Shown piece after piece: positions 34,035 through 43,283 of a DNA stretch of 64,000 nt (positions are counted from its first letter, which is position 1; the number at the start of each line of letters is the position of its first letter). Where the stretch lies: the NCBI GenBank assembly GCA_965204655.1, contig OZ241998.1:1922001-1986000 (forward strand), read 5' to 3'. A program made the position numbers and the translations under genes. The notes under the pieces are model-generated. The model had not been told where the DNA came from, searched no databases, and was given only the letters and a program-made list of their open reading frames with translations. Source of the DNA: CATQHL01 sp965204655. GTDB taxonomy: Bacteria; Actinomycetota; Acidimicrobiia; Acidimicrobiales; CATQHL01.

Positions 34035-35810
34035 GTGACCAAATTGCTATTCGCACGGTTCTCGCCGCGCAAAGTATCGCGCAAAGCATCCGTCAAAACT
34101 CTCTTCGGGGTTGTTTTGCTCACGGTTGCCCTGATTGGCGCTTCTTGTGGGAGCGCAGACACCACCGCCGAGCCGGCCGAGCCCTCTCCATCGCCTGCGC
34201 CTGAGACTCCCACTGAAACGACTGCTGGAACGACTGAAACCACTACTGCAGCGGAGACCTGCCCGCCGCCTGCCTCAACCTCTTCAGCAGCTGCATCAGG
34301 AATTCCCGACGAAGTCGTATTTGCTCTGGCTGGTCCGGTTTTGGCCATAAACCCTGACGGTCCTGGCCAGAACAACCTGCCTTCTGTGGGTATTTTCTTT
34401 GCCGCCTACGACAGCCTCACGAGTTGGGAGGTGCCCAGCGACTCTGAGGCCCTGTTTGACACGCTTGCACAAGGCAACGCTGCTCAGGCGTTTCCCGAGT
34501 TGGCTGAAAGCTGGGACATCTCCGAAGACGGAACTGTTTTCACATTCAACCTGCGACGCTGCGTGATGAGCGACGCCGGCAACGAAATGACAGCCGAAGA
34601 CGTGCGCTGGTCGCTGGAGAAGGCAATTTCCGCTGGCGCCACTGGCGCCTTCTGGGTCTCTCTGGGAGGCCTGACGAGCATTGATCAGGTGACCGTGATA
34701 GATGACTACACGGTTCAGGTCTCTGGCGTGACCTCCGACAAGTTCCTTCCTTCCCTGGGCACCGGATGGCTAGTCATCTACGATTCTCAAGAGGTCAAGA
34801 AATACGCTTCCGACGAAGATCCGTTTGCGAATGAGTGGCTCAACCGGAACGCCGCCGGCTTCGGCCCGTACCGAGTTGTGGAATTCGGTTCAGACGGCGA
34901 AGAAGTCATTCTTGAAGCGCGCGAGCAGTACTGGGGCGAGCAGCCCGCACTGAAGCGGGTCACTCAACGGAGTGTCCCTGATGCCAACGCCCGCCTGCAG
35001 CTCCTGCTCAGCGGTGATGTTGCTTTTGCTGCTGAACTCACCAGCCTCGGTGTTGAAGAGGTGAAGAAGTCCGACGGCGTCGCGGTCACTAGTGTGCCGA
35101 CCACCACCGGCGCCTTTCTGGCGCTCACCTATGCCCCCCCGTTCGATTCCCTCCCCGTCCGAGCGGCAATCGCACAGGCAATTCCCTATCAGGACATTAT
35201 TGATGCAGTGTTCCAGGGAGAAGCGACACTCTGGGATTCGATTCTCATTCCGCCGGTTCCGGGCTACACCAACGATTTCTTCCGAGGGCAAGATATGGAC
35301 GCCGCTCGGGCAGTGCTTTCCGAGCTAGACGCCCCGCTCACTCTGGCTTACGCCGAAGGTCTGCCGTTGGATGAGGAAATCGCTATTTTGGTTCAGAACT
35401 CCATGCGCGAGGCCGGTTTCGAACTTGAAATCGAAAAACAGCCGCGAGCTGTATTCGACAAGCGCAAGTACGACCGAACCGGAGAACTGCAGTTTTTTGT
35501 TGATGTGCTCGACTCCCCTGCCTTTTTTGACGCTCATTACTACGCGTTCCTCTACGGCGGCGAAGGCGGCTTCCTCAACTGGTTCGGCTACAAAAGCGAG
35601 GAGTTGAACGACGCTCTAGGCAGAATGCTCGATCCCGCCACTATGGACGCCGCTGTTCGGGATGCGCAGCGAATTTTTGCCACCGACTACCCAATCCACC
35701 CGATTGCCTGGACGGGACTCGACTACGCGCACGCCGACTATCTGGAGTTGGCCAGCGTTGTTACCGGTAACGGCCTAGTACGCATACAGGACTTCAAGCC
35801 GGCTTCCTGA
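34035..35810 (+). CDS. Family 5 extracellular solute-binding lipoprotein
   Basis: Substrate-capturing component of the importer encoded just upstream. The GTG start follows GAGGGGAAAAACACA. The N-terminus has a signal peptide ending in VALIGASCGSAD, where the Cys is a likely lipidation site, then a Pro/Thr/Glu-rich linker (about 40-85) as in actinobacterial lipoproteins. The body shows FPELAESWDISEDGTVFTFN and MTAEDVRWSLEKAISAG, hallmarks of DppA/OppA-type proteins. The ligand (peptide, opine or small amide) is not predictable. Its position before the hydantoinase cluster suggests it feeds that pathway. Confidence 0.93.
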   Translation: MTKLLFARFSPRKVSRKASVKTLFGVVLLTVALIGASCGSADTTAEPAEPSPSPAPETPTETTAGTTETTTAAETCPPPASTSSAAASGIPDEVVFALAGPVLAINPDGPGQNNLPSVGIFFAAYDSLTSWEVPSDSEALFDTLAQGNAAQAFPELAESWDISEDGTVFTFNLRRCVMSDAGNEMTAEDVRWSLEKAISAGATGAFWVSLGGLTSIDQVTVIDDYTVQVSGVTSDKFLPSLGTGWLVIYDSQEVKKYASDEDPFANEWLNRNAAGFGPYRVVEFGSDGEEVILEAREQYWGEQPALKRVTQRSVPDANARLQLLLSGDVAFAAELTSLGVEEVKKSDGVAVTSVPTTTGAFLALTYAPPFDSLPVRAAIAQAIPYQDIIDAVFQGEATLWDSILIPPVPGYTNDFFRGQDMDAARAVLSELDAPLTLAYAEGLPLDEEIAILVQNSMREAGFELEIEKQPRAVFDKRKYDRTGELQFFVDVLDSPAFFDAHYYAFLYGGEGGFLNWFGYKSEELNDALGRMLDPATMDAAVRDAQRIFATDYPIHPIAWTGLDYAHADYLELASVVTGNGLVRIQDFKPAS

Positions 35811-35855
35811 GCGGAGTTTGGCTGTGCTGAGTTTTCAGGCGAACTGGGTCAAGGG

Positions 35856-35886
35856 CATGGGAAACTGAGACCAGGAGTTTCCCATG
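35856..35886 (+). promoter_or_regulatory. Perfect 11-bp inverted repeat spanning the methyltransferase start codon
   Basis: CATGGGAAACT (35856-35866) and its exact complement AGTTTCCCATG (35876-35886) flank a 9-base loop, GAGACCAGG. The ATG of the next gene is the last three bases of the second arm and the ribosome-binding AGGAG straddles loop and stem. Folded in mRNA, the hairpin would hide the start. As DNA it could be an operator. No T run follows, so it is not a classical terminator. Confidence 0.8.
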
Positions 35887-37023
35887 CCTGCGCTGCCCGC
35901 CCCCACCCAGGAAGTCTCAGCACGTTTTGACTTTCTTGAAGGTCTAAGGCGTTACAACTACGCTGTTCACGTAGCGGGCGTTCTCGACGAATACGAGCAG
36001 AACACCGCCGCGCTAGAGGCCTCCGGCGTCGGCAAACCTTCAACGATGGCGGAAGCAGGAGACCTCATCGCAGACACCCCGCTTTACCAGTTCGCTGCCT
36101 GCATCCAGCGCCAGGCTCAGCAGTTGGGATGGGCGGCCGCCGGGGAGTCTCTTCAAGGTCACACCGAGTTCATCCAGCGGCAAATCGATACTCTGCCCGC
36201 TGAACCCGTCGGGCGTCTTCTGCTCGACCCTGAACTGGACCTGCCCAAGTACTACACGCACTGCGACGACGAAGGTCTAGACGACATCCACCTCGTAGCG
36301 GGGGGTTACTGGGGAGACCCGTTGGTTGGCGCCGTCTATGAGAGAGGGGGTGCCCTCTACCGCCTCGCCTGGAGGGTGGGTTATGCGGGCACCGCTCCCG
36401 GGGCTCTCAAGGCTTTTGCGTCAGCCGCCCCGGGGGATGACTACCGGCGAATACTCGACATGGGATGCTCATTCGGCGGGCTCACGATGGCCTTTCGCGA
36501 GGTCTACCCCGATGCCGAAGAAGTGGTGGGGATCGATCTCTCAGCCGCGGCGCTTCGCTGGGCGCACCTCACGGCGGAGGAGCGAGGCCTCCCAATTGCT
36601 TTTGAGCAGCGCGACGCAACTAACACGGGTTTTTCGTCGGAAAGCTTCGATCTTCTGACAGGTTTTCTGCTTCTGCACGAGTTGACCCCCGACGCTCTCG
36701 ACGCCATCATGGCCGAGTCCTTCAGAATACTTCGACCAGGTGGTCACGTTCGCTTTCTAGACGTCCCGCCTTATGAGGTACTCTCTCCGGAAGTTGCCTT
36801 CCTGCAGTCGTTCGATTGCCGCGGCAACGGAGAAACTTACTGGGACGGGTTTCTCTCACGCGACTTCAAAGCCCTGCTGCGCGAGATCGGCTTCGTTCAA
36901 GTCTCCGACGGGCCGCTCGACTACGCCGAGCCGGGCTACTGGGGTACTGCCGCCCTGATGCGCGACGGCAAGTTCCGACCGGAAAATCGCTGGGTGACCG
37001 AGGCGTTCAAGCCGACCGCCTAG
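35884..37023 (+). CDS. Class I SAM-dependent methyltransferase
   Basis: The 379-residue protein has an unrecognised N-terminal region of about 180 residues, then a Rossmann methyltransferase domain: motif I RILDMGCSFGGLTMAF, the acidic residue in EEVVGIDLSAAALRWAH, and motif IV-V FDLLTGFLLLHELTPDALD with ILRPGGHVRFLDVP. The methyl acceptor is unknown. It stands at the head of the plus-strand catabolic cluster. The start codon lies inside a perfect inverted repeat, so translation may be regulated. Confidence 0.9.
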   Translation: MPALPAPTQEVSARFDFLEGLRRYNYAVHVAGVLDEYEQNTAALEASGVGKPSTMAEAGDLIADTPLYQFAACIQRQAQQLGWAAAGESLQGHTEFIQRQIDTLPAEPVGRLLLDPELDLPKYYTHCDDEGLDDIHLVAGGYWGDPLVGAVYERGGALYRLAWRVGYAGTAPGALKAFASAAPGDDYRRILDMGCSFGGLTMAFREVYPDAEEVVGIDLSAAALRWAHLTAEERGLPIAFEQRDATNTGFSSESFDLLTGFLLLHELTPDALDAIMAESFRILRPGGHVRFLDVPPYEVLSPEVAFLQSFDCRGNGETYWDGFLSRDFKALLREIGFVQVSDGPLDYAEPGYWGTAALMRDGKFRPENRWVTEAFKPTA

Positions 37024-37042
37024 GCAACCTGCGGAGGAGCAA

Positions 37043-37393
37043 GTGCCGGAAGATCACCGCCCCGAGCCGTATCACGCTTTTGACGATCCCGTAAACGACC
37101 GCATCCTGGGAGTTGTATTAGCGCTGGCGACTGAAGTGTGGCTATTGCGAGACCGCCTGGGGTTGCTAGAGGTGGCCATTTCCAAGCGCGGGTTGGACGT
37201 GTCTGAACTCATAGAAGAGTTGGCAGCCGACCCCGAAGCGTCAGCGGAGAAGGTCGAAAGTTTCATTGAGCGAATAATGCGACCCATAGTTGATTACAAG
37301 CACACTTCTGCGGCTGCGCAGTCTTCGCCTCATTCCATAGGAGAAGAATCGGAACTGCCTACCGGTTCCCATTCTTTGCCAGCAGAAAGCTAA
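37043..37393 (+). CDS. Small helical protein of unknown function
   Basis: No family recognised. The GTG start follows GCGGAGGAGCAA, a strong ribosome-binding site, and the 3' end overlaps the start of the bicupin gene by one base, which supports a real gene. The 116 residues are mainly helical and acidic (ILGVVLALATEVWLLRDRLG and SELIEELAADPEASAEKVES) with a Ser-rich tail. It may be an accessory subunit for a neighbouring enzyme. Confidence 0.75.
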   Translation: MPEDHRPEPYHAFDDPVNDRILGVVLALATEVWLLRDRLGLLEVAISKRGLDVSELIEELAADPEASAEKVESFIERIMRPIVDYKHTSAAAQSSPHSIGEESELPTGSHSLPAES

Positions 37394-38241
37394 TGAGCGC
37401 GGAATCCAGCCGCCGCAAACCCCAGTTCTTCAAAATCCACAACGTTCCCACTCTGGAGATTTCCTCTCCCGGGTTTCTCTCGGGTTGCCTCGGGAAACTG
37501 CTCTCGGAAGATCCCCAAACCGGTCAGCGCACTTATTTCTTAGAGCTCTCCCCGCGCTGGAGTGCGCCTTCCACGATATTTCCATCAACTCTGGAACTTT
37601 TTATTTTGGAAGGGGCGATTAACGTGGGGGATTCGGAACTGGGAGCGGGAGCGTTCGCTGCTTTTCCCAAAGGATGTCTTTCTCCGAGCATTTCCACTGC
37701 CGCCCCGGCGGCGGCCATTGCCATCTGGAGTCCGCACTTTCCCGAAGGAGAGTACTACGGAGATGAGCCCCACATCCTCAGGACTGCCGAAGCTAATTGG
37801 AACTTAACCGAGTTTCCGGCCGAGACATCTTTGCCGGGGCGTCGTCACGCCGTCAAGTACAAGTCGCTGCGTTGGCCGGATCCTATCGTCGAGGACACCC
37901 ACGGCGGAAGGATGGGACTGCTGAGGCTGGTGACCTTAGCGGCGGGTTTTGTGGGCGACCATCGGCCGGAGTCGCACCCTGACTGCTGGGAGGAGATCAT
38001 CTGGCTGGGGGGCGATTTCTTCATGCCGTCAACCGGGCGGCAGGCACTCGGAAGCTATCTCGGAAACCCGCGGGGTCACATTCACGGCCCTCTCATGACG
38101 CAGAGAGGCTGCATGCTCTTGGTTCACACCGACGCCCCGGCGAGCTTTTGCTTCCATGAACCTCCTGTTGAGATCACCCTCGTGAACTCTTATATGGACG
38201 GCACCTCCTGGCTGCACGAGCCCGTTCACATTGCCAATTAA
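37393..38241 (+). CDS. Bicupin protein (DUF4437/ChrR-like), first copy
   Basis: The 282-residue protein consists of two cupin-like beta barrels. Motif pieces include LELFILEGAINVGDSELGAG in the first and HPDCWEEIIWLGGDFFMPS and GHIHGPLMTQRGCMLLVHTD in the second. It is a paralogue of the protein at 45261-46166: both contain KSLRWPDP and DCWEE(I/M)(I/V)WL. Cupins of this type are often metal-dependent dioxygenases or isomerases, but the role here is unknown. It is co-transcribed with the genes on either side. Confidence 0.82.
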   Translation: MSAESSRRKPQFFKIHNVPTLEISSPGFLSGCLGKLLSEDPQTGQRTYFLELSPRWSAPSTIFPSTLELFILEGAINVGDSELGAGAFAAFPKGCLSPSISTAAPAAAIAIWSPHFPEGEYYGDEPHILRTAEANWNLTEFPAETSLPGRRHAVKYKSLRWPDPIVEDTHGGRMGLLRLVTLAAGFVGDHRPESHPDCWEEIIWLGGDFFMPSTGRQALGSYLGNPRGHIHGPLMTQRGCMLLVHTDAPASFCFHEPPVEITLVNSYMDGTSWLHEPVHIAN

Positions 38242-38318
38242 GCCATGCCGCCTCCCTGCTGCTGCGATCCTTGTTGCGCCCCTTTGGGGGGCAACAGCGT
38301 CGGCGCGGAAAGCGCGGT

Positions 38319-38336
38319 CTATATCGACCTATATAG
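38319..38336. promoter_or_regulatory. 18-bp palindrome upstream of the hydantoinase genes
   Basis: CTATAT-CGACCT-ATATAG lies 46 bp before the GTG start of the hydantoinase A gene in an otherwise GC-rich gap (38242-38381). The AT-rich half-sites suit a GntR- or TetR-type operator. No regulator gene is visible in the window. Confidence 0.5.
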
Positions 38337-38381
38337 TTCTTTGCGAAGAAATCATGTCAAATACCGAGGAGGTAGACGGCC

Positions 38382-40433
38382 GTGACTGATGTTTGGGTAG
38401 GAGTTGACACAGGCGGAACTTTTACTGACTTGCTCGCATTCGACGGAGAGGGCAGGTTGTTCGCCGCAAAGACTCCGTCCACCCCCGACGACGACACCAG
38501 GGCGTTCCTCACCGGGCTCTCCGCTTTGCAGTCGGAGGCCGCCTTTGCGCCTGCCGATGTGGTCAGTCTGCATCACGGGACCACCGTCGCACTCAACGCA
38601 GTTCTTCAGAAACGTTGGCCCCCGCTGGGTCTTATCGTCACAAAGGGCTACAGGGAGATCATAGAAATCGCCCGGCAGACCGTCCCGGGCGACTGGGGCG
38701 CCATCTACACCTGGGTCAAACCGCCGCGTGTGGTTCCTTTGGAAAACGTTCAGCAGGTGCGCGAACGCATCACTCACACCGGGGACGTCCTTGAGGAACT
38801 AGATGAAGACGACGTGCGCGCCGCGGCGGAGTTTTATAAAGAAAAGGGCATCGCAGCGGTGGCCATGTGCCTCATGCATAGCTATCTAGACCCTTCGCAC
38901 GAGCGGCGGGCGCGGGAAGTTTTCCTTGAGGCTTACCCCGACTGTTTCCTCACAGTTTCTTCGGACGTACTGCCGGAATTCCGTGAATATGAACGAGCCA
39001 TGACAACGTGCCTGAACGCCGCCCTGATGCCTCTCGTGGCAGATTACCTAAACAACCTTCAGAGCAGCTTGAACTCCGAGGGCTATTCCGCTCCTTTGCT
39101 GCTGATGCGTTCGTCTGGCGGCCTGTCGCAGAGCGACAAAATCGTGGAGCAGCCGGCCACCATCGCCTACTCAGGGCCGAGCGCAGGGGTTCTCGGAATG
39201 GGTTGGCTTGCCGAGAGCATCGGCGAAGACAAAGTCCTGACGTACGACATGGGTGGTACCTCCACCGACGTCGCCTTGGTTGAAGACGGCCAACCTCTGC
39301 TCACCACCTCCGGTTTGCTCGACATTTACCCAATGGGCGTGCCGTCCATTGACATAGTGTCAATCGGCGCTGGCGGAGGTTCAATAGCCACCCTCGGTAC
39401 GGGCAACCGTCTGCGGGTAGGGCCGGAAAGTGCGGGCGCTGATCCTGGGCCGGTCTGCTACGGGAAGGGTGGCACAAGCCCCACCGTCACCGACGCCAAC
39501 CTTGTGCTAGGGCGCATCCCCGCCTACCTACTGGGAGGCGACATGCCGCTCGACGCCGACGCCGCCCTGGGCGTGGTCAAGGACACAGGCGCCAAGATCT
39601 CCCTGAGCCCCGAGGAGTTCGCATACGGCATTCTCCAGTTGGCCGCCGCCAAAATGGCGGGTGCAGTGCGACAGGTTTCTATTGCCCGCGGGCGTGACCC
39701 GCGTGAGTACTCGTTGTTCGCCTACGGGGGAGCCGGGCCTCTGCATGCAGCCGAGTTGTCCGAGCAACTTGGAATTCGCAAGATCGTCATTCCCCCCAGG
39801 CCGGGTCTGGGCTCTTGTCTAGGACTCTTGGCCGCCGACATCCAGGCCAGCGCCGTCCAGACAGTCAACTCAAGAGCCTCGGAGTGCATTCCGGCAAATC
39901 TCGAAGCCGCCCTCGTGAAGATGGAGGGCAAGGTTGATGCAGAAATCAAAGGCCAGGGGATCACGGAAGCCCACACCAGAAGATTCGCCGATCTTTGCTA
40001 TGTGGGAATGGCGACTGAGCTCACCGTCCCGATCCCCCCTGGGCAGATGACCTCCGAAAGCGTCGAGGCCGCCGTCGGGGCGTTTCACGCCGAGCACCGT
40101 CGAACCTACGGATACGACTACGTGGGTGAGCAGGAGGTCGACATAGTCAACCTCAGGGTGCGAGGCACCGGGCCGCTGCAGCACATAGAACTGGCTGCGG
40201 ACGTCGTGCGCGAGGGCGAAATTAATGACGCACTGATTGAGGAGCACGAGGTCTACTTCGGGCCGCGCTTTGGCAGGCAAGCCACCCGCTTCTACTCACG
40301 CAACAAGATCGCGACCGGCAAGGAGTTCACAGGCCCCGCCATTGTGGTTGAATACGACTCGACCGCACTGGTGCCGCCCAACGGAAAGGCTCAGGTAGAC
40401 GATCTCGGCAACCTGATCGTCTTGCTTTCCTGA
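38382..40433 (+). CDS. hyuA: Hydantoinase/oxoprolinase subunit A (HyuA-like)
   Basis: ATP-dependent subunit of a hydantoinase/5-oxoprolinase/acetone-carboxylase-type enzyme. The GTG start is preceded by GAGGAGG. The N-terminus VWVGVDTGGTFTDLLAFDG is the family phosphate-binding motif. VVSLHHGTTVALNAVLQ, AYSGPSAGVLGMGWL, DMGGTSTDVALVEDG and YGGAGPLHAAELSEQLGI follow. At 683 residues it is full length. It works with subunit B encoded 52 bp downstream, opening cyclic imides, for example N-methylhydantoin, with ATP. The exact substrate is not known. Confidence 0.95.
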   Translation: MTDVWVGVDTGGTFTDLLAFDGEGRLFAAKTPSTPDDDTRAFLTGLSALQSEAAFAPADVVSLHHGTTVALNAVLQKRWPPLGLIVTKGYREIIEIARQTVPGDWGAIYTWVKPPRVVPLENVQQVRERITHTGDVLEELDEDDVRAAAEFYKEKGIAAVAMCLMHSYLDPSHERRAREVFLEAYPDCFLTVSSDVLPEFREYERAMTTCLNAALMPLVADYLNNLQSSLNSEGYSAPLLLMRSSGGLSQSDKIVEQPATIAYSGPSAGVLGMGWLAESIGEDKVLTYDMGGTSTDVALVEDGQPLLTTSGLLDIYPMGVPSIDIVSIGAGGGSIATLGTGNRLRVGPESAGADPGPVCYGKGGTSPTVTDANLVLGRIPAYLLGGDMPLDADAALGVVKDTGAKISLSPEEFAYGILQLAAAKMAGAVRQVSIARGRDPREYSLFAYGGAGPLHAAELSEQLGIRKIVIPPRPGLGSCLGLLAADIQASAVQTVNSRASECIPANLEAALVKMEGKVDAEIKGQGITEAHTRRFADLCYVGMATELTVPIPPGQMTSESVEAAVGAFHAEHRRTYGYDYVGEQEVDIVNLRVRGTGPLQHIELAADVVREGEINDALIEEHEVYFGPRFGRQATRFYSRNKIATGKEFTGPAIVVEYDSTALVPPNGKAQVDDLGNLIVLLS

Positions 40434-40485
40434 CCCGTCTGCCGAGTCCAACAGGCAACACCAACGATTCAAAGCAAAAGGAGGT

Positions 40486-42375
40486 TTGATGACAACCAAC
40501 ACATCAGGCAACGGCTCAGAAGTAGTCAACGAGTTTGAGCCAATCCTCTTCGAGATCATCGAGGGAGCAATCGAATCCGCTCGCCGTGAGATGGAGATAC
40601 AGGTGGAGCGGACTGCCCGCTCCACAATCGTCCGCGAGCAGCACGATCACCGTTCGGGCATCTTTGACGCCCACGGCAACAGCGTCACCGCCCTCTCGTT
40701 CGCGTCGGTGCCGACCCCTGTAATGAAGAAGTTTGCCGGCAACATCCACGCTGACGACGTCTTCATTTACAACGACCCCTACAAGTCGGACGGGGGCATA
40801 ACCCACTTGGGCGACATCTGCATTACAAGGCCGGTAATTTACGAAGGCCAGATTGTCGCCTACGTGCAGGTGTTCGGCCACGTCAACGACCTCGGCGGAT
40901 TGACTCCCGGCAGCGTCCCCCTGACCGCTTGGGAGATCTTCCAGGAAGGCTTCACCGTCCCTCCGGTCAAGCTCTACGACCGCGGCGTCCGCAACGAAGC
41001 TCTCTACGAAACAATTCTCAACAACTCCCGGTTTGTGGAGGATCTGCGCGGCGACATCGACTCCTTCGTCAACGCCTGCGGGATCGGCGTCATGCGGGTC
41101 GTGGAACTCTGCGAGCGTTACGGACTCAAAGCTCTGGAAAAGACCTTTGAGGGTTTGCTTGACCGATGCGCCCGCAGCCTGCGCGAGACGGTTCTGCCGA
41201 TGATCCCCGACGGGCAGTACACCTTTGAGGACTACTGCGAGTACGTGAACGTGCAGCCGCGGGAGCCGCGCCACTACGTAAAGCTCCGCGCCACGATGAC
41301 CAAGACCTCAGAGGGCATCAACTTTGATTTCACCGGCACCGACCCGCAAATCAAGGGATCGCTGAACTGGCCTGCCAACGACCGCTACTACGCCAAGTCG
41401 CTCGGCACTCTTTTCATCGCCTTCGCACCCGACATGGTGATCAACGACGGCGTCAATGAGGTAATCACCTGCACGTTGCCCGAGCGAACCGTGCTCAGCC
41501 CGGAGTGGCCTGCAGCCTGCGGCTGGCGCACCTTTCCGCTGCTGCGCATCCTCGACGTCGGTCTTGGAATCCTCGGCAAGGCCTCTGGCGGTTTCGTTCC
41601 TGCCCCATCCGAATCGATCTCCTCATACGGCCTCCATGGCCTCAACGCTGAAGGCGAGTACTTCCTGCTGCGCGAGATCACAGGCGCCGGCTCGGGCGCA
41701 AGGCCGTTCGCCGACGGCGCCGACACGGTGGACGTAGCTCCCGAATCCAAGAACATGCCCGCTGAGTTTGCCGAGACGAACTTTCCAGTCCGCATAACGC
41801 GCCTGGGGTTGCGACGGGACTCCGGCGGCGCTGGAACTTTCAGGGGCGGACTGGGCTACTACAAGGACATTGAAATCCTGATTGAAGGCGAACTCCTCAT
41901 TCACTCCGACCGCGCCACCCTTCAGCCGTGGGGCGTCAACGGCGGCAAGGCCGGCAAGGGTTCGGTCTGGCTGCTCAATCCGGATACTCCCGACGAGGAG
42001 GTTCTCCCAGGCAAGTCCGACGCCATCCCGGTCAAGCCGGGCGACGTGCTGAGGGTTCTGAGTCCGGGCGGTGGAGGTTGGGGCGACCCGCTCAACCGCG
42101 ACGCCGACTCCGTGCTGCTCGATGTCAAGCGAGGTCTAGTTTCCCAAGAGAGCGCAAAAGACGACTACGGGGTGATCTTCCAATCAACCGACGACGACTA
42201 CGAGTTGGAATTGGACACCGAAGCCACCGAAGCGCAGAGGGAAAAGATCCGCGCTGCTCGCCCGCCGCAGAAGATGTTTGACCGGGGCGAGAACTACTAC
42301 AGGCTGGTCTCCGAGGGAGAGATCACCCCGACGACCGGCGACGCTGAAATGCTTGTTCCTGCTCCTGCAGGCTGA
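40486..42375 (+). CDS. hyuB: Hydantoinase/oxoprolinase subunit B (HyuB-like)
   Basis: Partner subunit of HyuA. The 629-residue sequence has FEIIEGAIESARREMEIQVE, SIVREQHDHRSGIFD-like early motifs, VFIYNDPYKSDGGITHLGDI, FDFTGTDPQIKGSLNWPAND and the late SPGGGGWGDPLNRD, all typical of HyuB. AAGGAGG lies upstream of the ATG. It ends 3 bp before the nitrilase-fold gene, so A, B and the next enzymes are one operon. Confidence 0.95.
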   Translation: MMTTNTSGNGSEVVNEFEPILFEIIEGAIESARREMEIQVERTARSTIVREQHDHRSGIFDAHGNSVTALSFASVPTPVMKKFAGNIHADDVFIYNDPYKSDGGITHLGDICITRPVIYEGQIVAYVQVFGHVNDLGGLTPGSVPLTAWEIFQEGFTVPPVKLYDRGVRNEALYETILNNSRFVEDLRGDIDSFVNACGIGVMRVVELCERYGLKALEKTFEGLLDRCARSLRETVLPMIPDGQYTFEDYCEYVNVQPREPRHYVKLRATMTKTSEGINFDFTGTDPQIKGSLNWPANDRYYAKSLGTLFIAFAPDMVINDGVNEVITCTLPERTVLSPEWPAACGWRTFPLLRILDVGLGILGKASGGFVPAPSESISSYGLHGLNAEGEYFLLREITGAGSGARPFADGADTVDVAPESKNMPAEFAETNFPVRITRLGLRRDSGGAGTFRGGLGYYKDIEILIEGELLIHSDRATLQPWGVNGGKAGKGSVWLLNPDTPDEEVLPGKSDAIPVKPGDVLRVLSPGGGGWGDPLNRDADSVLLDVKRGLVSQESAKDDYGVIFQSTDDDYELELDTEATEAQREKIRAARPPQKMFDRGENYYRLVSEGEITPTTGDAEMLVPAPAG

Positions 42376-42378
42376 GAG

Positions 42379-43281
42379 ATGCGCGTCGCGGCGGTTCAGA
42401 TCGGCCCCGTCTCCGGCAATGTCGAGGCCACCTTGCGCAAAGCCGAGGAGTGGCTGACGCGAGCCGGGGAGCAAGGCGTTCAGTTGGCAGTAATCCCTGA
42501 GGGTTACCTGCCGGGCTTCGCTGAGATTCGAGCGGCCAAGGCGTCCGGTGACGCTGACCGCCTCGCCGAGGTGTTCGCTTCTTTTGAAACCGTGCCAGGG
42601 GCGGCCACCGAACGAGTTGCCGCAATAGCAAAGCGTTTCGGCATGGTCGTCGCCTTCGGAATGCTCGCCAACCTCCGGGCGGGGGAGCGTCCGGCGAACG
42701 TTTCGGTTCTGATTGACGCCGACGGCAAGATCAGCAACGTTCACCAAAAGATTCACCTGACCCCCACCATCGAAGCCCCCGACTTTCAATCCGGCAGCAG
42801 CATAGACGCCGCCGACACTTCCCTAGGGCGCATCGCCAACATGATCTGCGCCGACTTTTCGCTGCCGGAGACGACGAGAATCCTGGCCATCAAGGGGGCA
42901 AAGATAATCTGCGGCTCGCTGGCGGCGTTTTACGTAAGCGATCCCGGCGCCGAGCAGGTCGTGCTTCACTTGTACCTGCACTCGCACACCTCCACGGCGC
43001 GCGCAATCGACAACTCTGTGTACTTGGTAATGGCGAACATGGCCGGTCGGGACGGGGACTTGGACTTCTTCGGCCGCAGCAGGATCATCAGTCCCCAGGG
43101 TCAAATCCTGGCGGAAGGGGGTGAAGGCCCGCAGCACCAGGAACTCGTTGTGGCCGACATCACCCTGGACGAAGATCAGGGCAATCTGCCTTTCCGTCTC
43201 ATAGACCGCCGCCGCCCCGATCTCTATGGTGACATCCTTCAACCCAACCCCAATCTCCAAAGCGTCTCCTGGCGGGGCTGA
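42379..43281 (+). CDS. Nitrilase-superfamily carbon-nitrogen hydrolase
   Basis: The Glu-Lys-Cys triad is visible: Glu in LAVIPEGYLPGFAE, Lys in NVHQKIHLTPT and Cys in NMICADFSLPETTR. At 300 residues it fits N-carbamoyl amino acid amidohydrolase-like or amidase members. After hydantoin ring opening an N-carbamoyl amino acid would be a natural substrate (inference from gene order). It is tightly placed 3 bp after hyuB and 2 bp before the amine oxidase gene. Confidence 0.93.
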   Translation: MRVAAVQIGPVSGNVEATLRKAEEWLTRAGEQGVQLAVIPEGYLPGFAEIRAAKASGDADRLAEVFASFETVPGAATERVAAIAKRFGMVVAFGMLANLRAGERPANVSVLIDADGKISNVHQKIHLTPTIEAPDFQSGSSIDAADTSLGRIANMICADFSLPETTRILAIKGAKIICGSLAAFYVSDPGAEQVVLHLYLHSHTSTARAIDNSVYLVMANMAGRDGDLDFFGRSRIISPQGQILAEGGEGPQHQELVVADITLDEDQGNLPFRLIDRRRPDLYGDILQPNPNLQSVSWRG

Positions 43282-43283
43282 GC

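Noticed and set aside
40516..41274. 252-codon frame opposite hyuB
   Set aside because: It is a codon-bias shadow of the hydantoinase B gene.
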